Source of the DNA: Mucilaginibacter saanensis
Lineage (GTDB): Bacteria; Bacteroidota; Bacteroidia; Sphingobacteriales; Sphingobacteriaceae
Direction: 5' to 3'
DNA length: 64,000 nucleotides
Assembly: GCF_014200575.1 (NCBI RefSeq)
Contig: NZ_JACHBZ010000001.1
Location: 620,001 to 684,000, forward strand
Shown: piece after piece, positions 27,733 to 36,965 of the stretch
Numbering within the stretch: the first letter of the stretch is position 1
Layout: every line of letters begins with the position of its first letter
Notes under the pieces: generated by a model
The model's input: only the letters and a program-made list of their open reading frames with translations
Databases searched by the model: none
What the model was told of the DNA's origin: nothing
Program-made: the position numbers and the translations under genes

Positions 27733-28968
27733 ATGAAAAACGCGCAAACAGCCTGGTCACGACGAAAATTTCTTACTACAACAGCTATCGCCGGTGGCAC
27801 CACGCTCGTGTTGAACTCACTGGGGGCCTGGGCTTTTGATGATACAGACCCAAGGGTAGCAAAAATAGTAGCCGGTACTTTGGGCGTTGATACGCATAAT
27901 CACATCGATGTTCCGCTGACCACCAGGGATGTGCCAGGCCCTGATATTAACCTGGCTGATGCCATGGAAAAGTCCGGCCTATCGGCCATCTGCATGACCT
28001 TTGCTGTAGACTATCAAAAGCTGGATACCCCCGGACTGGCTTATGAGCGGTTTTTGAACGGGTTAAGCTCAATGGATCAGCAATTGAAAAACAGCAACAT
28101 GAAACGCTCGTTCAAAGTGTCAGACCTGCGTGATGCCCATCAAAAGCACCGGCCTACCGTTATTCAGGCTGTAGAAGGCGCACATTTTCTGGAAGGACAT
28201 TTGGACAGGCTGCAGTTGGCCTATGACCGTGGCTTACGGCTGATCACTTTGCTGCATGACAGCGATGCTTCCGTTCCCTTAGGCGATGTTTTCACTAATC
28301 CGGTACGCTGGGGAGGACTGACCGCTTTCGGGGCCGAAGTGATCCGGGAATGCGAGCGTTTGGGCATCGTTGTCGACCTTTCACATGCGAACGAGGCGAC
28401 GGTAACTGCCGCGCTCAAAGTGGCGACGCGCCCGGTATTGATATCCCATACCGGGCTGAATACACAACTGGGACAGAATGAACGCATGGGTAAGATGTTT
28501 TTGCCAAGATTGATCAGTAAGGAATACGCCAGATTTGTTGCCGGTAATGGGGGTGTCATCGGCGTTTGGACACATCTGGCAGACTCAGCACTGGAATACG
28601 CCCGGAATATCCGGGCAATGGTTGATGTTGTTGGTATCGACCATGTATGCATCGGTACGGATACCAAACTGACCCATTCCAATGACAGGCCGGGCGGACC
28701 ACGACCTGACCAGGGTATCAAACCGGGTGAAAACAAGCCGCAAGGCACTGGCGACGGCAAACGTCCAGACCGCCCTCCGGGCGACGGTCAGAATCAGGCT
28801 TTCCGGGGCGAAGGATCAAATAAGAACTGGCCTGAACAAAAATCCGGTTTTTATTATACCGTAGTGGAAGCCATGTTAAAGGTGGGTTTTAATGCTGACG
28901 AGATCGGTAAGGTCGGCGGCGGCAATTTTTGCCGTGTATTTGATGCGGCTACAAAAGGTCATCCATAA
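27733..28968 (+). CDS. Tat-exported M19 (renal dipeptidase-like) peptidase
   Basis: 411 residues with a twin-arginine signal (WSRRKFLTTT, then a hydrophobic stretch to GAWAF). M19 features: metal motif DTHNH (His55, His57; the classic motif is HxD), VEGAHFLEG for the bridging Glu, LSHAN and LISHTG for later metal His residues, and VGIDHVCIGTD near the end of the barrel. A Pro/Gly/Asp-rich insertion of about 50 residues follows GTD (from SNDRPGG to PEQKSG) where typical M19 members have a short loop. M19 enzymes hydrolyse dipeptides, often with D-residues. Activity is not assured because of the HxH change. It is divergent from the LytTR unit. Confidence 0.85.
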   Translation: MKNAQTAWSRRKFLTTTAIAGGTTLVLNSLGAWAFDDTDPRVAKIVAGTLGVDTHNHIDVPLTTRDVPGPDINLADAMEKSGLSAICMTFAVDYQKLDTPGLAYERFLNGLSSMDQQLKNSNMKRSFKVSDLRDAHQKHRPTVIQAVEGAHFLEGHLDRLQLAYDRGLRLITLLHDSDASVPLGDVFTNPVRWGGLTAFGAEVIRECERLGIVVDLSHANEATVTAALKVATRPVLISHTGLNTQLGQNERMGKMFLPRLISKEYARFVAGNGGVIGVWTHLADSALEYARNIRAMVDVVGIDHVCIGTDTKLTHSNDRPGGPRPDQGIKPGENKPQGTGDGKRPDRPPGDGQNQAFRGEGSNKNWPEQKSGFYYTVVEAMLKVGFNADEIGKVGGGNFCRVFDAATKGHP

Positions 28969-29522
28969 GCATCGCAAGGTATACCCAATAATCAAAAACG
29001 TCCTTGCCGGGGTCGCATCAATCAGCAAAAGGAAGTGTACAAATAGTAGATACCGGCTACCGCAACGGCGCCGAAAATATAGTGTTTAAGTGTTGATATC
29101 CTCTTCGCCAATTTTGATTTGACCACTTTTGCAAATGATACCCAGTTTGTTATTTGGAATTTATAAATTGGTGAAGCGGGATCAGAGAGATTGATATTTC
29201 CATAGAAGGCATTATTTTAAAAAAAAGTATATCGCAACCTAAAATAACTGGCAGGCGGCCCCGCAGCATGTCATGCGCTTCGGTGATGTCATCAAACCTA
29301 TATACTGCCAGCAAAGCCAGCTTTTAAATTCTTTGCCCCCATCGCGTTGCCATTCCGGCCCCGGATCATGGCGGCAATAATGCAAAACATCATTTTTTCT
29401 CAGATCGCATTTTTGGACATTTAGGCACTATTATGACCGCTTCACTTAGTTTTTGATTGGATGGTCCGCTGCATGACTTTACTTTCGGCATCAGAAGTAA
29501 TGACAATTTTAAAATTAAGACA
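28969..29522. other. 554-base noncoding region upstream of DUF2141 gene
   Basis: No credible intact ORF. It holds copy 2 of the ~75-bp repeat. A short frame near 29034-29090 reads VQIVDTGYRNGAENIVFK and looks protein-like, so part of it may be a decayed gene, but I could not identify a family. Confidence 0.4.
29345..29419. repeat. diverged ~75-bp direct repeat, copy 2
   Basis: Matches 27421-27494 at about 83-85% identity. It lies about 100 bases upstream of the DUF2141 start codon, in the same orientation as copy 1 relative to the downstream gene. Confidence 0.75.
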
Positions 29523-29966
29523 ATGAAAAACAAACTTTTATTAGGCATTCACCTAACTGTTGGATTGCTGTTAATTATCCTTTCTTCTGCCATGCAGTTA
29601 AAGGAAACCGAAGTGAATATTACGGGCATCAGATCTCCGAAAGGCAATATCATCCTGAACGTTTTTAAAGATAACGCGGGCTATGATAATGAAAAGCCAT
29701 ATAAGAAATTCACGTTCGACAAAAAGGCCATGGTTGACGGCACGCTGACGGTAACTTGTAAGATCGGAGAAGGCGTATATGGTATCACCTTACTGGATGA
29801 TGAGAACGGGAACGGAAAAATCGACAGGAATTTTATCCGGATGCCAAAAGAAGGATTCGGATTTTCCAATTTCTTTATGGAGAAACTGAAAAAGCCGGCG
29901 TTCGACGATTTCAAGGTTGACCTGACAATTCATCCTAAGGTGGGGATTAAAGTAAAATATATGTAA
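29523..29966 (+). CDS. DUF2141-family secreted protein
   Basis: 147 residues from MKNKLLLG, which begins a signal peptide; an upstream ATG at 29457 would add a 22-residue polar leader and is unlikely. The mature part matches DUF2141: ITGIRSPKGNIILNVF, the Y..YKKFTF segment, GVYGITLLDDENGNGKIDRN and MPKEGFGFSN. The LDDENGNGKID stretch is a calcium-loop-like acidic segment characteristic of the family. Function is unknown; it is periplasmic or surface. The gene follows the dipeptidase and precedes a DUF4397 lipoprotein by 63 bases. Confidence 0.87.
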   Translation: MKNKLLLGIHLTVGLLLIILSSAMQLKETEVNITGIRSPKGNIILNVFKDNAGYDNEKPYKKFTFDKKAMVDGTLTVTCKIGEGVYGITLLDDENGNGKIDRNFIRMPKEGFGFSNFFMEKLKKPAFDDFKVDLTIHPKVGIKVKYM

Positions 29967-30029
29967 TACCATATTCCGGTGTGCAACCACCTGAGCAATC
30001 AATTCAATAATTAACATTAAAAAAGAGTA

Positions 30030-30716
30030 ATGAAAACAACACTAATTTATAGAAACCTTTTTACAGGTTTGGCCATAGTAATTGTAACGGTATTTTTTGC
30101 GTCTTGTAAAAAAAACACAATTGATCCATCCGGTCAATTTAATATAAAGGTGGTAAATGCGTCGCCTGCAGCCGGGCCACAGAGTTTTACACTCGCAGAC
30201 AATGTTCTGGTAAGCGGGGGTCTTAATTTTATGAACGTATCTCCTTACATCACCGCCCCGTCCGGAAAAAACATGATTTCGGAATTCAAAAATGAAGGTA
30301 CAAATTCGGTTTACGCATCCGGTTCACTTTATACAGCCAATGGTGTAAGTTTTACGGTATTCCTGGCGGGAAAAGGGTCATCAGCGAGAGTGAAAAACTT
30401 TGAGGACGATCTGGGCGCTCCGAACAACGGCAAAGTAAAAGTCAAATTTATCCATTTAAGTGACAATGCGCCTTCAGATGTTAAGATCAAAAACTCGGCA
30501 GGTGATGAACTGGTTAGCAATATCAGTAGAAATATAGCGAGCGGCTACAAGTTTGTGGATCCGGGTACGCTTTCGGTACAATTGGTTGGACTGGCTTCCA
30601 GGAACGTTTTAGGAAATTTCAGTTTCCCTAATCTTCAGGCCGGGAAAATTTACACGCTGTATTTTACAGACGACGTTAATGGCAACCTGATCATGAACGA
30701 GATACTTTATAATTAA
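30030..30716 (+). CDS. DUF4397 lipoprotein
   Basis: 228 residues with a lipobox (FFASCKKN; Cys about 27). The mature protein shows DUF4397 features: IKVVNASPAAGPQSF, the central VFLAGKGSS segment, KVKFIHLSDNAPSDVKI (second repeat of the VxxxHxSPxxxxVD type), and the final GKIYTLYFTDD. Two beta-sandwich repeats are likely. Such lipoproteins are cell-surface or periplasmic; role unknown. Probably co-transcribed with the DUF2141 gene. Confidence 0.86.
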   Translation: MKTTLIYRNLFTGLAIVIVTVFFASCKKNTIDPSGQFNIKVVNASPAAGPQSFTLADNVLVSGGLNFMNVSPYITAPSGKNMISEFKNEGTNSVYASGSLYTANGVSFTVFLAGKGSSARVKNFEDDLGAPNNGKVKVKFIHLSDNAPSDVKIKNSAGDELVSNISRNIASGYKFVDPGTLSVQLVGLASRNVLGNFSFPNLQAGKIYTLYFTDDVNGNLIMNEILYN

Positions 30717-31066
30717 TTTAACCAGCGTATCCGGAGGCGTGTCGTGGAAAACGATGCGCTTTCGCGTATACAGCACAAAATGTCGGAACGGCAAATGCCT
30801 CAATCTATGACAGATACACCAAACACCGACTGCTATGATTTTAATGAACTGAAGAATGCTGAGGTGATACCGGTTTCCAAAAAATATTGTTATATCCATG
30901 TGGACCAGCCGGGCCTGATCGGTTCCTATATGGCAGGAAAAGGGTAAACTATCTCTGAACAGCGTGCGTTCCTGATATTTAGCTTAAGTCGTTATTAATT
31001 TATTGGCTACTTTTATATCAGCCGGCGGTTCGGTTTGTAAAATTGGCCTAAACATTAATCAGTATT
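30717..31066. other. 350-base region with one doubtful small ORF
   Basis: Between the DUF4397 and DUF4421 genes. Only the 67-codon GTG-start frame at 30744-30947 is open, annotated separately with low confidence. No clear promoter or terminator. Confidence 0.4.
30744..30947 (+). CDS. hypothetical 67-residue protein (doubtful)
   Basis: A GTG-start frame of 67 residues preceded by GGAGG seven bases upstream, unusual here because most genes in the window lack such a site. The protein has no signal peptide, two cysteines, and ends QPGLIGSYMAGKG. I do not recognise a family. It could be real, a fragment of a decayed gene, or chance. The compact fit between the DUF4397 and DUF4421 genes is the only other support. 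Confidence 0.3.
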   Translation: MENDALSRIQHKMSERQMPQSMTDTPNTDCYDFNELKNAEVIPVSKKYCYIHVDQPGLIGSYMAGKG

Positions 31067-31996
31067 ATGATGAAGCATATTTATATCGCATTTTGCCTCG
31101 TTGTTTTCACAGTACCTCAGTCCCGGGCCCAGTCAAAAGTTACGGATACCGCTTATATCCGGCCTTATACTCAAAAGGTGCTAATGGGTGGGTATGTTTC
31201 CACTAATGCGGTTCAATTGGTTAACGCCGGTAAAACTTATTTGCCTAATAATCCATTTAATGTTGGTGTGATCTTTGCCTTAAAAAATACAGTGATTAAC
31301 GCCATGTTTGATTATGGTGTCGTATCGCTGAAAGGCAAGTCCTACGGAAAAACAAGTTTAACTGATTTTCAGATCCATAATTACGGGCGATATCTGATGC
31401 TGGATCTGTTTATACAGCAATATAAAGGGTTTTATTCACAGAGTGGTTCAGCGGGGCACGAAATTATGCGCTATCCCGACCTGTCTGTTTCCCAAATCGG
31501 GGGGGAGGGTACCTATGTTTTCAACGGTAACAAATTTTCCGGTAAAGCGGCCTTTGAACAAAGTGAGCAGCAGCTTCAGTCAGCAGGGAGTGTTATCCTG
31601 GGAGCAGGTGTCTATTTATATAAAGCACGGCTGGACAGCAATATGGTGATTACTGGTAAAAATCCCTTTCGTAATTTCCAGGCAGGAGTAAACGGGGGGT
31701 ATGCCTATTCCTGGGTAATTAACAACAGATGGATGTTGGCCGGTATGGCAAAAGCAGGGGCCAGTTATGTAAATGTGCCCCAACTTAACGGAGGTGAAAA
31801 AATAAAAGTTTATCCGACTGCTTTTGCAAGAGGTTCTGCCACTTACCAAAAACCGCGATGGGCGGCATCTTTCCTGATGCTGATTAATAATAAATCGGCA
31901 TTTGCCTATCAGAATAAATACCAGATAACTTCTGTCAACTTTCAGCTTTCCTACGTACGTCATTTTAACAGCATTTTCAAAAATAAAAAAAACTAA
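31067..31996 (+). CDS. DUF4421-family outer-membrane protein
   Basis: 309 residues, signal peptide to about 21 (QSRAQ). The mature start DTAYIRPYTQKVLMGGYVS and the blocks YLPNNPFNVGVIFALKN, DFQIHNYGRYLMLDLFIQ and YKGFYSQ are typical of DUF4421 as I recall it. Alternating strands and YVRHF near the end suggest a beta-barrel. Function is unknown. It is the last gene of the dipeptidase/DUF2141/DUF4397 group before the second HTCS. Confidence 0.78.
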   Translation: MMKHIYIAFCLVVFTVPQSRAQSKVTDTAYIRPYTQKVLMGGYVSTNAVQLVNAGKTYLPNNPFNVGVIFALKNTVINAMFDYGVVSLKGKSYGKTSLTDFQIHNYGRYLMLDLFIQQYKGFYSQSGSAGHEIMRYPDLSVSQIGGEGTYVFNGNKFSGKAAFEQSEQQLQSAGSVILGAGVYLYKARLDSNMVITGKNPFRNFQAGVNGGYAYSWVINNRWMLAGMAKAGASYVNVPQLNGGEKIKVYPTAFARGSATYQKPRWAASFLMLINNKSAFAYQNKYQITSVNFQLSYVRHFNSIFKNKKN

Positions 31997-32241
31997 AAAT
32001 AAGTAAAGCCTATTTTCAGTTTCCGGTTAAGCCTTTTATCTGAGTTTTTGGGAGATGATCAAAGCTTGCCCGGACACAGCCTGCTGCCAAACATTGAAAT
32101 GGTATGAGGTTTCGCAAAAATATGCCCCGGAACAGGGTGACATTCTTATCGGGACTGGTATTGTGTAACAATTATGTTAACTTAGTATTCTCGTTTCTTA
32201 AATGATAGCCCAGTTGGTTTTTGTTTTTTCAATTATATTCC

Positions 32242-35200
32242 ATGCGCCTTAATTTTTTTGTTTTTATTACAGTTATACTTTTCTCATGGGATAATGCTTT
32301 TGCGCAAACCAACCAGTATCGATTCTCACACTTAGATATAAGTGATGGATTATCGCACAATCAGGTTAATTGCATATTTAAAGATTCGGAAGGTTTTATG
32401 TGGTTTGGTACTGCATCTGGCCTCAACAGATTTGATGGTTATACCTTTAAGGTTTTCCAGCATAATAGCAACAACAAAAACTCAGTTAGTAACGATTTTA
32501 TAAATAAAATCTTTGAAGGTCCAGATCGAAAGCTTTGGATCTCAACGCACGATGGGTATTGCTTTTATGATATTGATAAAGAATGTTTTAGTGATGATAT
32601 CTTGTCAATGTCGCGCTCTTTAAAACTCCCTGTTTATCCAAATGTCGCCAAGATATTGCGAACCGGCACTTCGGACTTTTGGTTTCTGTATCCCGATTCT
32701 GGCATTTACAGATATAATGCCAGAACCAGGCAAACAAAACGCTATTATCATAGCAGTATTTCTGCTCCAACTTTATACTCAAGTTCCATTTCAGATATTA
32801 CCCTGGATAGTAAAGGCAACTTATGGATAGTTTACAGTAATGCCACCGTTGAGATGTTTGATGTTAAACATAATAAAATTACCTATCATACTGACATTTT
32901 TAACAAAGCAACTCGCCATAAAAACGATTCTTATTCTTTAACTGTTGACCGGGATAACGATTTGTGGTTTTACGCGCCGTATGTTGATTTAGGTGTGTTT
33001 TATTACAAGTCTTCAACAGGGGCTTTGCTGCATATTAACAAGGAATCAACTGGAGCTAAGTTAAATGTAAATATCGTTACCAATATTATCCAGGCCGACG
33101 ATGGTCTGATATGGATATCTACCGACCACGGTGGGATCAATATACTGGATAAAAATAAATTTGAAATTACCTATTTGCTGAACCGTGAAGACGATGCGAA
33201 ATCATTAAGGCAGAATACAGCAACACTCTATAAGGATAATCTTGGTATTATATGGGCCGGTACTTTTAAAAAAGGGATAAGTTATTATCATAAAAATATT
33301 ATCAAGTTTCCGCTCTACAGACATTTTGCATCAGATCCCGCCAGTTTAAGTTTTAATGATATCAACAAATTTGCCGAAGATAAGCTGGGAAACTTATGGA
33401 TAGGCACCAACGGAGGAGGCTTGATTTATTTCAACCGCAGAACGGGTAAGTTTAACCAGTACAAACATGATTCTAAAAACCACAATAGTCTGAGTAATGA
33501 TATTATTGTTAGCTTATGTATTGACCATGATCAAAATTTATGGATAGGAACCTATTTTGGCGGGCTGGATTGTTTTGATGGAAAAACATTTACGCATTTT
33601 AAGCATGAGGATAAACTGGCCACAAGCGTTGCTGATGACAGGATATGGAGCATTCTGGAAGACTCCTCGCGGCGTTTATGGATAGGAACGTTTGCGGGCG
33701 GTCTTGAAATCTTTGACCGCTCAAAAAAAACATTTTACCACCCCTTTAAACAAACAGATATACGATCTGCGTTTGTATCGTCGATATTTGAAGATAAACA
33801 GGGCAATATCTGGATAGGAGGGTACTTAGGGGTAGATGTGATATTAAAAAGTGGGGGGCGGGTAATTCATTATTTCTTAAATGGAGATGGTGCAAATAGT
33901 TTAGTGGATAACAACGTGAACAATATTAACGAGGATAGCCGCGGTTTGATCTGGATTGCCACGGCTGGTGGATTGAGTGTTCTGGATACTAAATCAAATA
34001 CTTTTACCTCATTGACAAAAAAGAATGGACTCCCTGCTAATTCAATATTGAATACTGTTGAAGATAACAAGGGAGGGATGTGGTTGAGTACCTCCAATGG
34101 TTTAAGCCATGTCATCCTTACCCCTGCAGTTAAAGGATTTACTTTTCGATTTGAAAATTTTGACGAAACGGATGGCTTGCAGGGGCGGGAATTCAATATA
34201 GGGTCCGCTTTAAAGACACGGCATGGTGAATTAATATTCGGGGGAGGGAACGGTTTCAATATTTTTGATCCAGCGGTCATAAAGTCTATTATCAATAAGC
34301 CTCAATTAACCTTCACCGATTTTCAATTATTCAACAGGAGTATTTCAGCTAATGAGGCAATTAATGGCCATACAGTGCTTTCCAAAGCCATATCGGTAAC
34401 CCATGAAATCATACTTAATCACAGCGAAAATGTTTTCTCCATAGAATTTGCTGCGCTTGATTTTCTTAATCCAGGTAAAGTGAAACATCAGTATATGCTG
34501 GAGGGTTTCGATAAAGGATGGGTAAACGCAGACAACAGAACGCGGAAAGCCAGCTACACAAATCTTGATGAAGGCGATTATGTGTTTAAGGTAAGGGCAT
34601 CTAACACAGAGAACGTATGGAATTCGGATTATATTTCTTTAAAAATTAAAATATTGCCTCCATTCTGGAAATCAAATACTGCCTATATCATTTACCTGGT
34701 ATTGTTTGTTGCAATTCTTTTGTTAATCAGACAAAGGGGAATACAAAAAATAAGAAGACAATTCGAAGTTGAAAGGGAAAAACAGGAAGCAAAATTACTC
34801 ATTGAACAGGAACGAAAGGAGGTAAGGCGTATGCATGAACTTGATAAGATGAAGATTAAGTTTTTTACTAATGTAAGTCATGAATTCAGAACACCTTTAT
34901 CTTTGATTATGGCGCCCGTTGATAAAATGCTTAATCATACAAACGATGCTGATCAAAAGCAGCAGTTGACTATGGTCAGAAAAAATGCCGGGCGATTGTT
35001 GAACCTGGTAAATCAGTTGCTTGATTTCAGGAAAATGGAGGTTCAGGAATTGAAACTGCATACCAAACATGGGGATATTATTAAATTTATTTCAGATATC
35101 TCGTTTTCCTTTACTGATATAGCTGAAGAAAAGGGTCTTTTATTTGCTTTTGATACAGAAGTGGAAAATTTGAAAACCAGCTTTGATCACGATAAATTTG

Positions 35201-36435
35201 AAAGAATATTATTTAACCTACTTTCAAATGCTTTTAAATTTACCCCAAGGGGCGGGCATGTGAGTGTTTTGCTGAGTATAGAGCAGGAAAAATCTGATGC
35301 CGCGTGCCGGTTGCTTGAAATCAAAGTTATCGATACGGGTATTGGTATCCCGGAGGAAAAACAGGATAAAATATTTGAAAGATTTTTCCAGAACGATGTT
35401 CCAGGGTCGTTGCTCAACCAGGGGAGTGGTATAGGGTTGGCGATTACCCGTGAATTTGTTAAAATGCATAAGGGCGAAATAACTGTGGAGAGTAAACTTG
35501 ATCATGGTAGTTGTTTTACCATACAGTTACCGCTGCAGGTACAGGATACTTCAATACCTGATCTGAACATTGCCGACAAAGAAATAAATACCTTATCAAT
35601 CGACGAAGTCAAGATTGAGTTGAAAGGCTCACTGGCTGAAAAAAAACCAACTGTGCTGCTGGTTGAAGATAACGAAGACTTCCGCTTTTACTTAAAAGAC
35701 AACCTGAAGGAAACATTTTTTATTGTTGAGGCATCGAATGGTAAAGAAGGCTGGCAAAAAACATTATCACAGCATCCGGATATTATAGTTAGCGACATCA
35801 GCATGCCCGAAATGAACGGTACTGAGCTTTGCAAGAAGATAAAAACTGATAAACGTACCGCGCATACCCCGGTTATTTTACTGACTGCGATGGCTGGGGA
35901 AGAGGAACTGCTAAAAGGGCTGGAAACAGGTGCTAATGATTATATGACAAAGCCTTTTAACTTTGAAATATTGCTTTCAAAAATAAAAAACCTGTTAGTA
36001 TTGCAGGAAACATTTAAACGAACGTATAAAAAGCAAATGACTGTACAGTTGCAGGATATCCCTGTACAGTCAGAGGATGAGATCTTTTTGAGAAACGTAG
36101 TTGATTACATAGAGCAAAATATCACTAACTATAATCTTTCGGTAAAAGAGCTAAGCAAACAAATGAATATGAGCCGGGTGTCACTCTACAAAAGGGTCTT
36201 AATGCTTACAGGGAAATCACCGGTAGAATTTATCAGATCCATGAGGTTAGGAAAAGCGATGCAATTACTTGAAAATAGCCAGATGAGTATCAGTCAAGTA
36301 TCCTATGAGGTTGGTTTTAATACCCCTAATTACTTTGCCAAGATGTTTAAAGAAGAATATGGTATGCTGCCTTCTGAATATATTACCGCAAGTCGTAAAG
36401 ACAAATCTTTATCCGGATCAATACTTAAAAAGTAG
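32242..36435 (+). CDS. hybrid two-component system regulator (HTCS) of the second locus
   Basis: 1397 residues from ATG at 32242; the frame is open from a TTG at 32221 but the signal peptide (MRLNFFVFITVILFSWDNAFAQ-type, cut about 22) begins at 32242. Order: Reg_prop double propeller (about 30-690), Y_Y_Y (about 745-795), membrane segment (about 813-833), coiled coil, HisKA with His880 in FFTNVSHEFRTP, HATPase, receiver with Asp1185 in IIVSDISMPEMNG, and AraC-type end (about 1290-1385). It lies upstream of, and on the same strand as, a susCD operon with GH5, GH42 and a surface glycan-binding protein. The inferred ligand is a xyloglucan oligosaccharide. Confidence 0.93.
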   Translation: MRLNFFVFITVILFSWDNAFAQTNQYRFSHLDISDGLSHNQVNCIFKDSEGFMWFGTASGLNRFDGYTFKVFQHNSNNKNSVSNDFINKIFEGPDRKLWISTHDGYCFYDIDKECFSDDILSMSRSLKLPVYPNVAKILRTGTSDFWFLYPDSGIYRYNARTRQTKRYYHSSISAPTLYSSSISDITLDSKGNLWIVYSNATVEMFDVKHNKITYHTDIFNKATRHKNDSYSLTVDRDNDLWFYAPYVDLGVFYYKSSTGALLHINKESTGAKLNVNIVTNIIQADDGLIWISTDHGGINILDKNKFEITYLLNREDDAKSLRQNTATLYKDNLGIIWAGTFKKGISYYHKNIIKFPLYRHFASDPASLSFNDINKFAEDKLGNLWIGTNGGGLIYFNRRTGKFNQYKHDSKNHNSLSNDIIVSLCIDHDQNLWIGTYFGGLDCFDGKTFTHFKHEDKLATSVADDRIWSILEDSSRRLWIGTFAGGLEIFDRSKKTFYHPFKQTDIRSAFVSSIFEDKQGNIWIGGYLGVDVILKSGGRVIHYFLNGDGANSLVDNNVNNINEDSRGLIWIATAGGLSVLDTKSNTFTSLTKKNGLPANSILNTVEDNKGGMWLSTSNGLSHVILTPAVKGFTFRFENFDETDGLQGREFNIGSALKTRHGELIFGGGNGFNIFDPAVIKSIINKPQLTFTDFQLFNRSISANEAINGHTVLSKAISVTHEIILNHSENVFSIEFAALDFLNPGKVKHQYMLEGFDKGWVNADNRTRKASYTNLDEGDYVFKVRASNTENVWNSDYISLKIKILPPFWKSNTAYIIYLVLFVAILLLIRQRGIQKIRRQFEVEREKQEAKLLIEQERKEVRRMHELDKMKIKFFTNVSHEFRTPLSLIMAPVDKMLNHTNDADQKQQLTMVRKNAGRLLNLVNQLLDFRKMEVQELKLHTKHGDIIKFISDISFSFTDIAEEKGLLFAFDTEVENLKTSFDHDKFERILFNLLSNAFKFTPRGGHVSVLLSIEQEKSDAACRLLEIKVIDTGIGIPEEKQDKIFERFFQNDVPGSLLNQGSGIGLAITREFVKMHKGEITVESKLDHGSCFTIQLPLQVQDTSIPDLNIADKEINTLSIDEVKIELKGSLAEKKPTVLLVEDNEDFRFYLKDNLKETFFIVEASNGKEGWQKTLSQHPDIIVSDISMPEMNGTELCKKIKTDKRTAHTPVILLTAMAGEEELLKGLETGANDYMTKPFNFEILLSKIKNLLVLQETFKRTYKKQMTVQLQDIPVQSEDEIFLRNVVDYIEQNITNYNLSVKELSKQMNMSRVSLYKRVLMLTGKSPVEFIRSMRLGKAMQLLENSQMSISQVSYEVGFNTPNYFAKMFKEEYGMLPSEYITASRKDKSLSGSILKK

Positions 36436-36809
36436 GCACCTTATTTTATCCTGTACCTATATGATCTTTAAGAACGGCGATGACCTTGAGTCCCTCGCCA
36501 TTATCTGTTGTTAATTTAAGTCCAATATTCTCTGAAGTACATAAATTTACTCCATCTGTTGCATTTTATTTGATGTAATTTATTGATTAAAAGCCATTTA
36601 TAACAGTGTTAACATTTGTTCCATAAACGTTATCAAAACGGCTATCCCTGTTTTTGCAACTGTCATAATTTTATAAAACGAGAAGATGGCTTGGCTTTAA
36701 CTCCTATTCGGCATACTCGTCCAATTATAAACTAATAACCATATAATTATTTTTTCTTGATGGAACTGCTATACACTTATTGTACCAGCAACTTTGAGGC
36801 TTTGGTTTT

Positions 36810-36821
36810 GCAATCGATTGC
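36810..36821. promoter_or_regulatory. 12-bp palindrome, possible LacI-type operator
   Basis: GCAATCGATTGC is a perfect palindrome with the central CG typical of LacI-family sites, 144 bases upstream of susC. No LacI gene is in the window, so a regulator would have to come from elsewhere. Confidence 0.35.
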
Positions 36822-36934
36822 GAAATCGGTTTGTAGCAGATGCCATTCTTCCGCATTAATTAACTATTAAATAACCCTAATCAAAGCAGCTAAATTATGA
36901 ATGAATTAAACTGAATTTTTCTCACCTCCAACCT

Positions 36935-36956
36935 AATTATGAACCAATTATGAACC
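36935..36956 (+). repeat. 11-bp perfect tandem repeat before susC
   Basis: AATTATGAACC occurs twice without spacing, ending 9 bases before the susC start codon, therefore probably in the mRNA leader. Confidence 0.7.
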
Positions 36957-36965
36957 ACAAACAAC

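Larger units (their letters stand above)
36436..36965. promoter_or_regulatory. control region upstream of second susC
   Basis: 530 bases without a credible ORF. It contains a 12-bp perfect palindrome GCAATCGATTGC (36810-36821) and an 11-bp tandem repeat AATTATGAACC (36935-36956) just before susC. The HTCS target and the susC promoter are expected here, by position. Confidence 0.55.

Noticed and set aside
29034..29090. Protein-like short frame with VDTGYRNGAENIVF
   Set aside because: Too short to assign to any family; left as a possible remnant only.
29457..29522. Upstream ATG for the DUF2141 gene
   Set aside because: It adds a polar leader before a clear signal peptide; the start at 29523 fits the family better.
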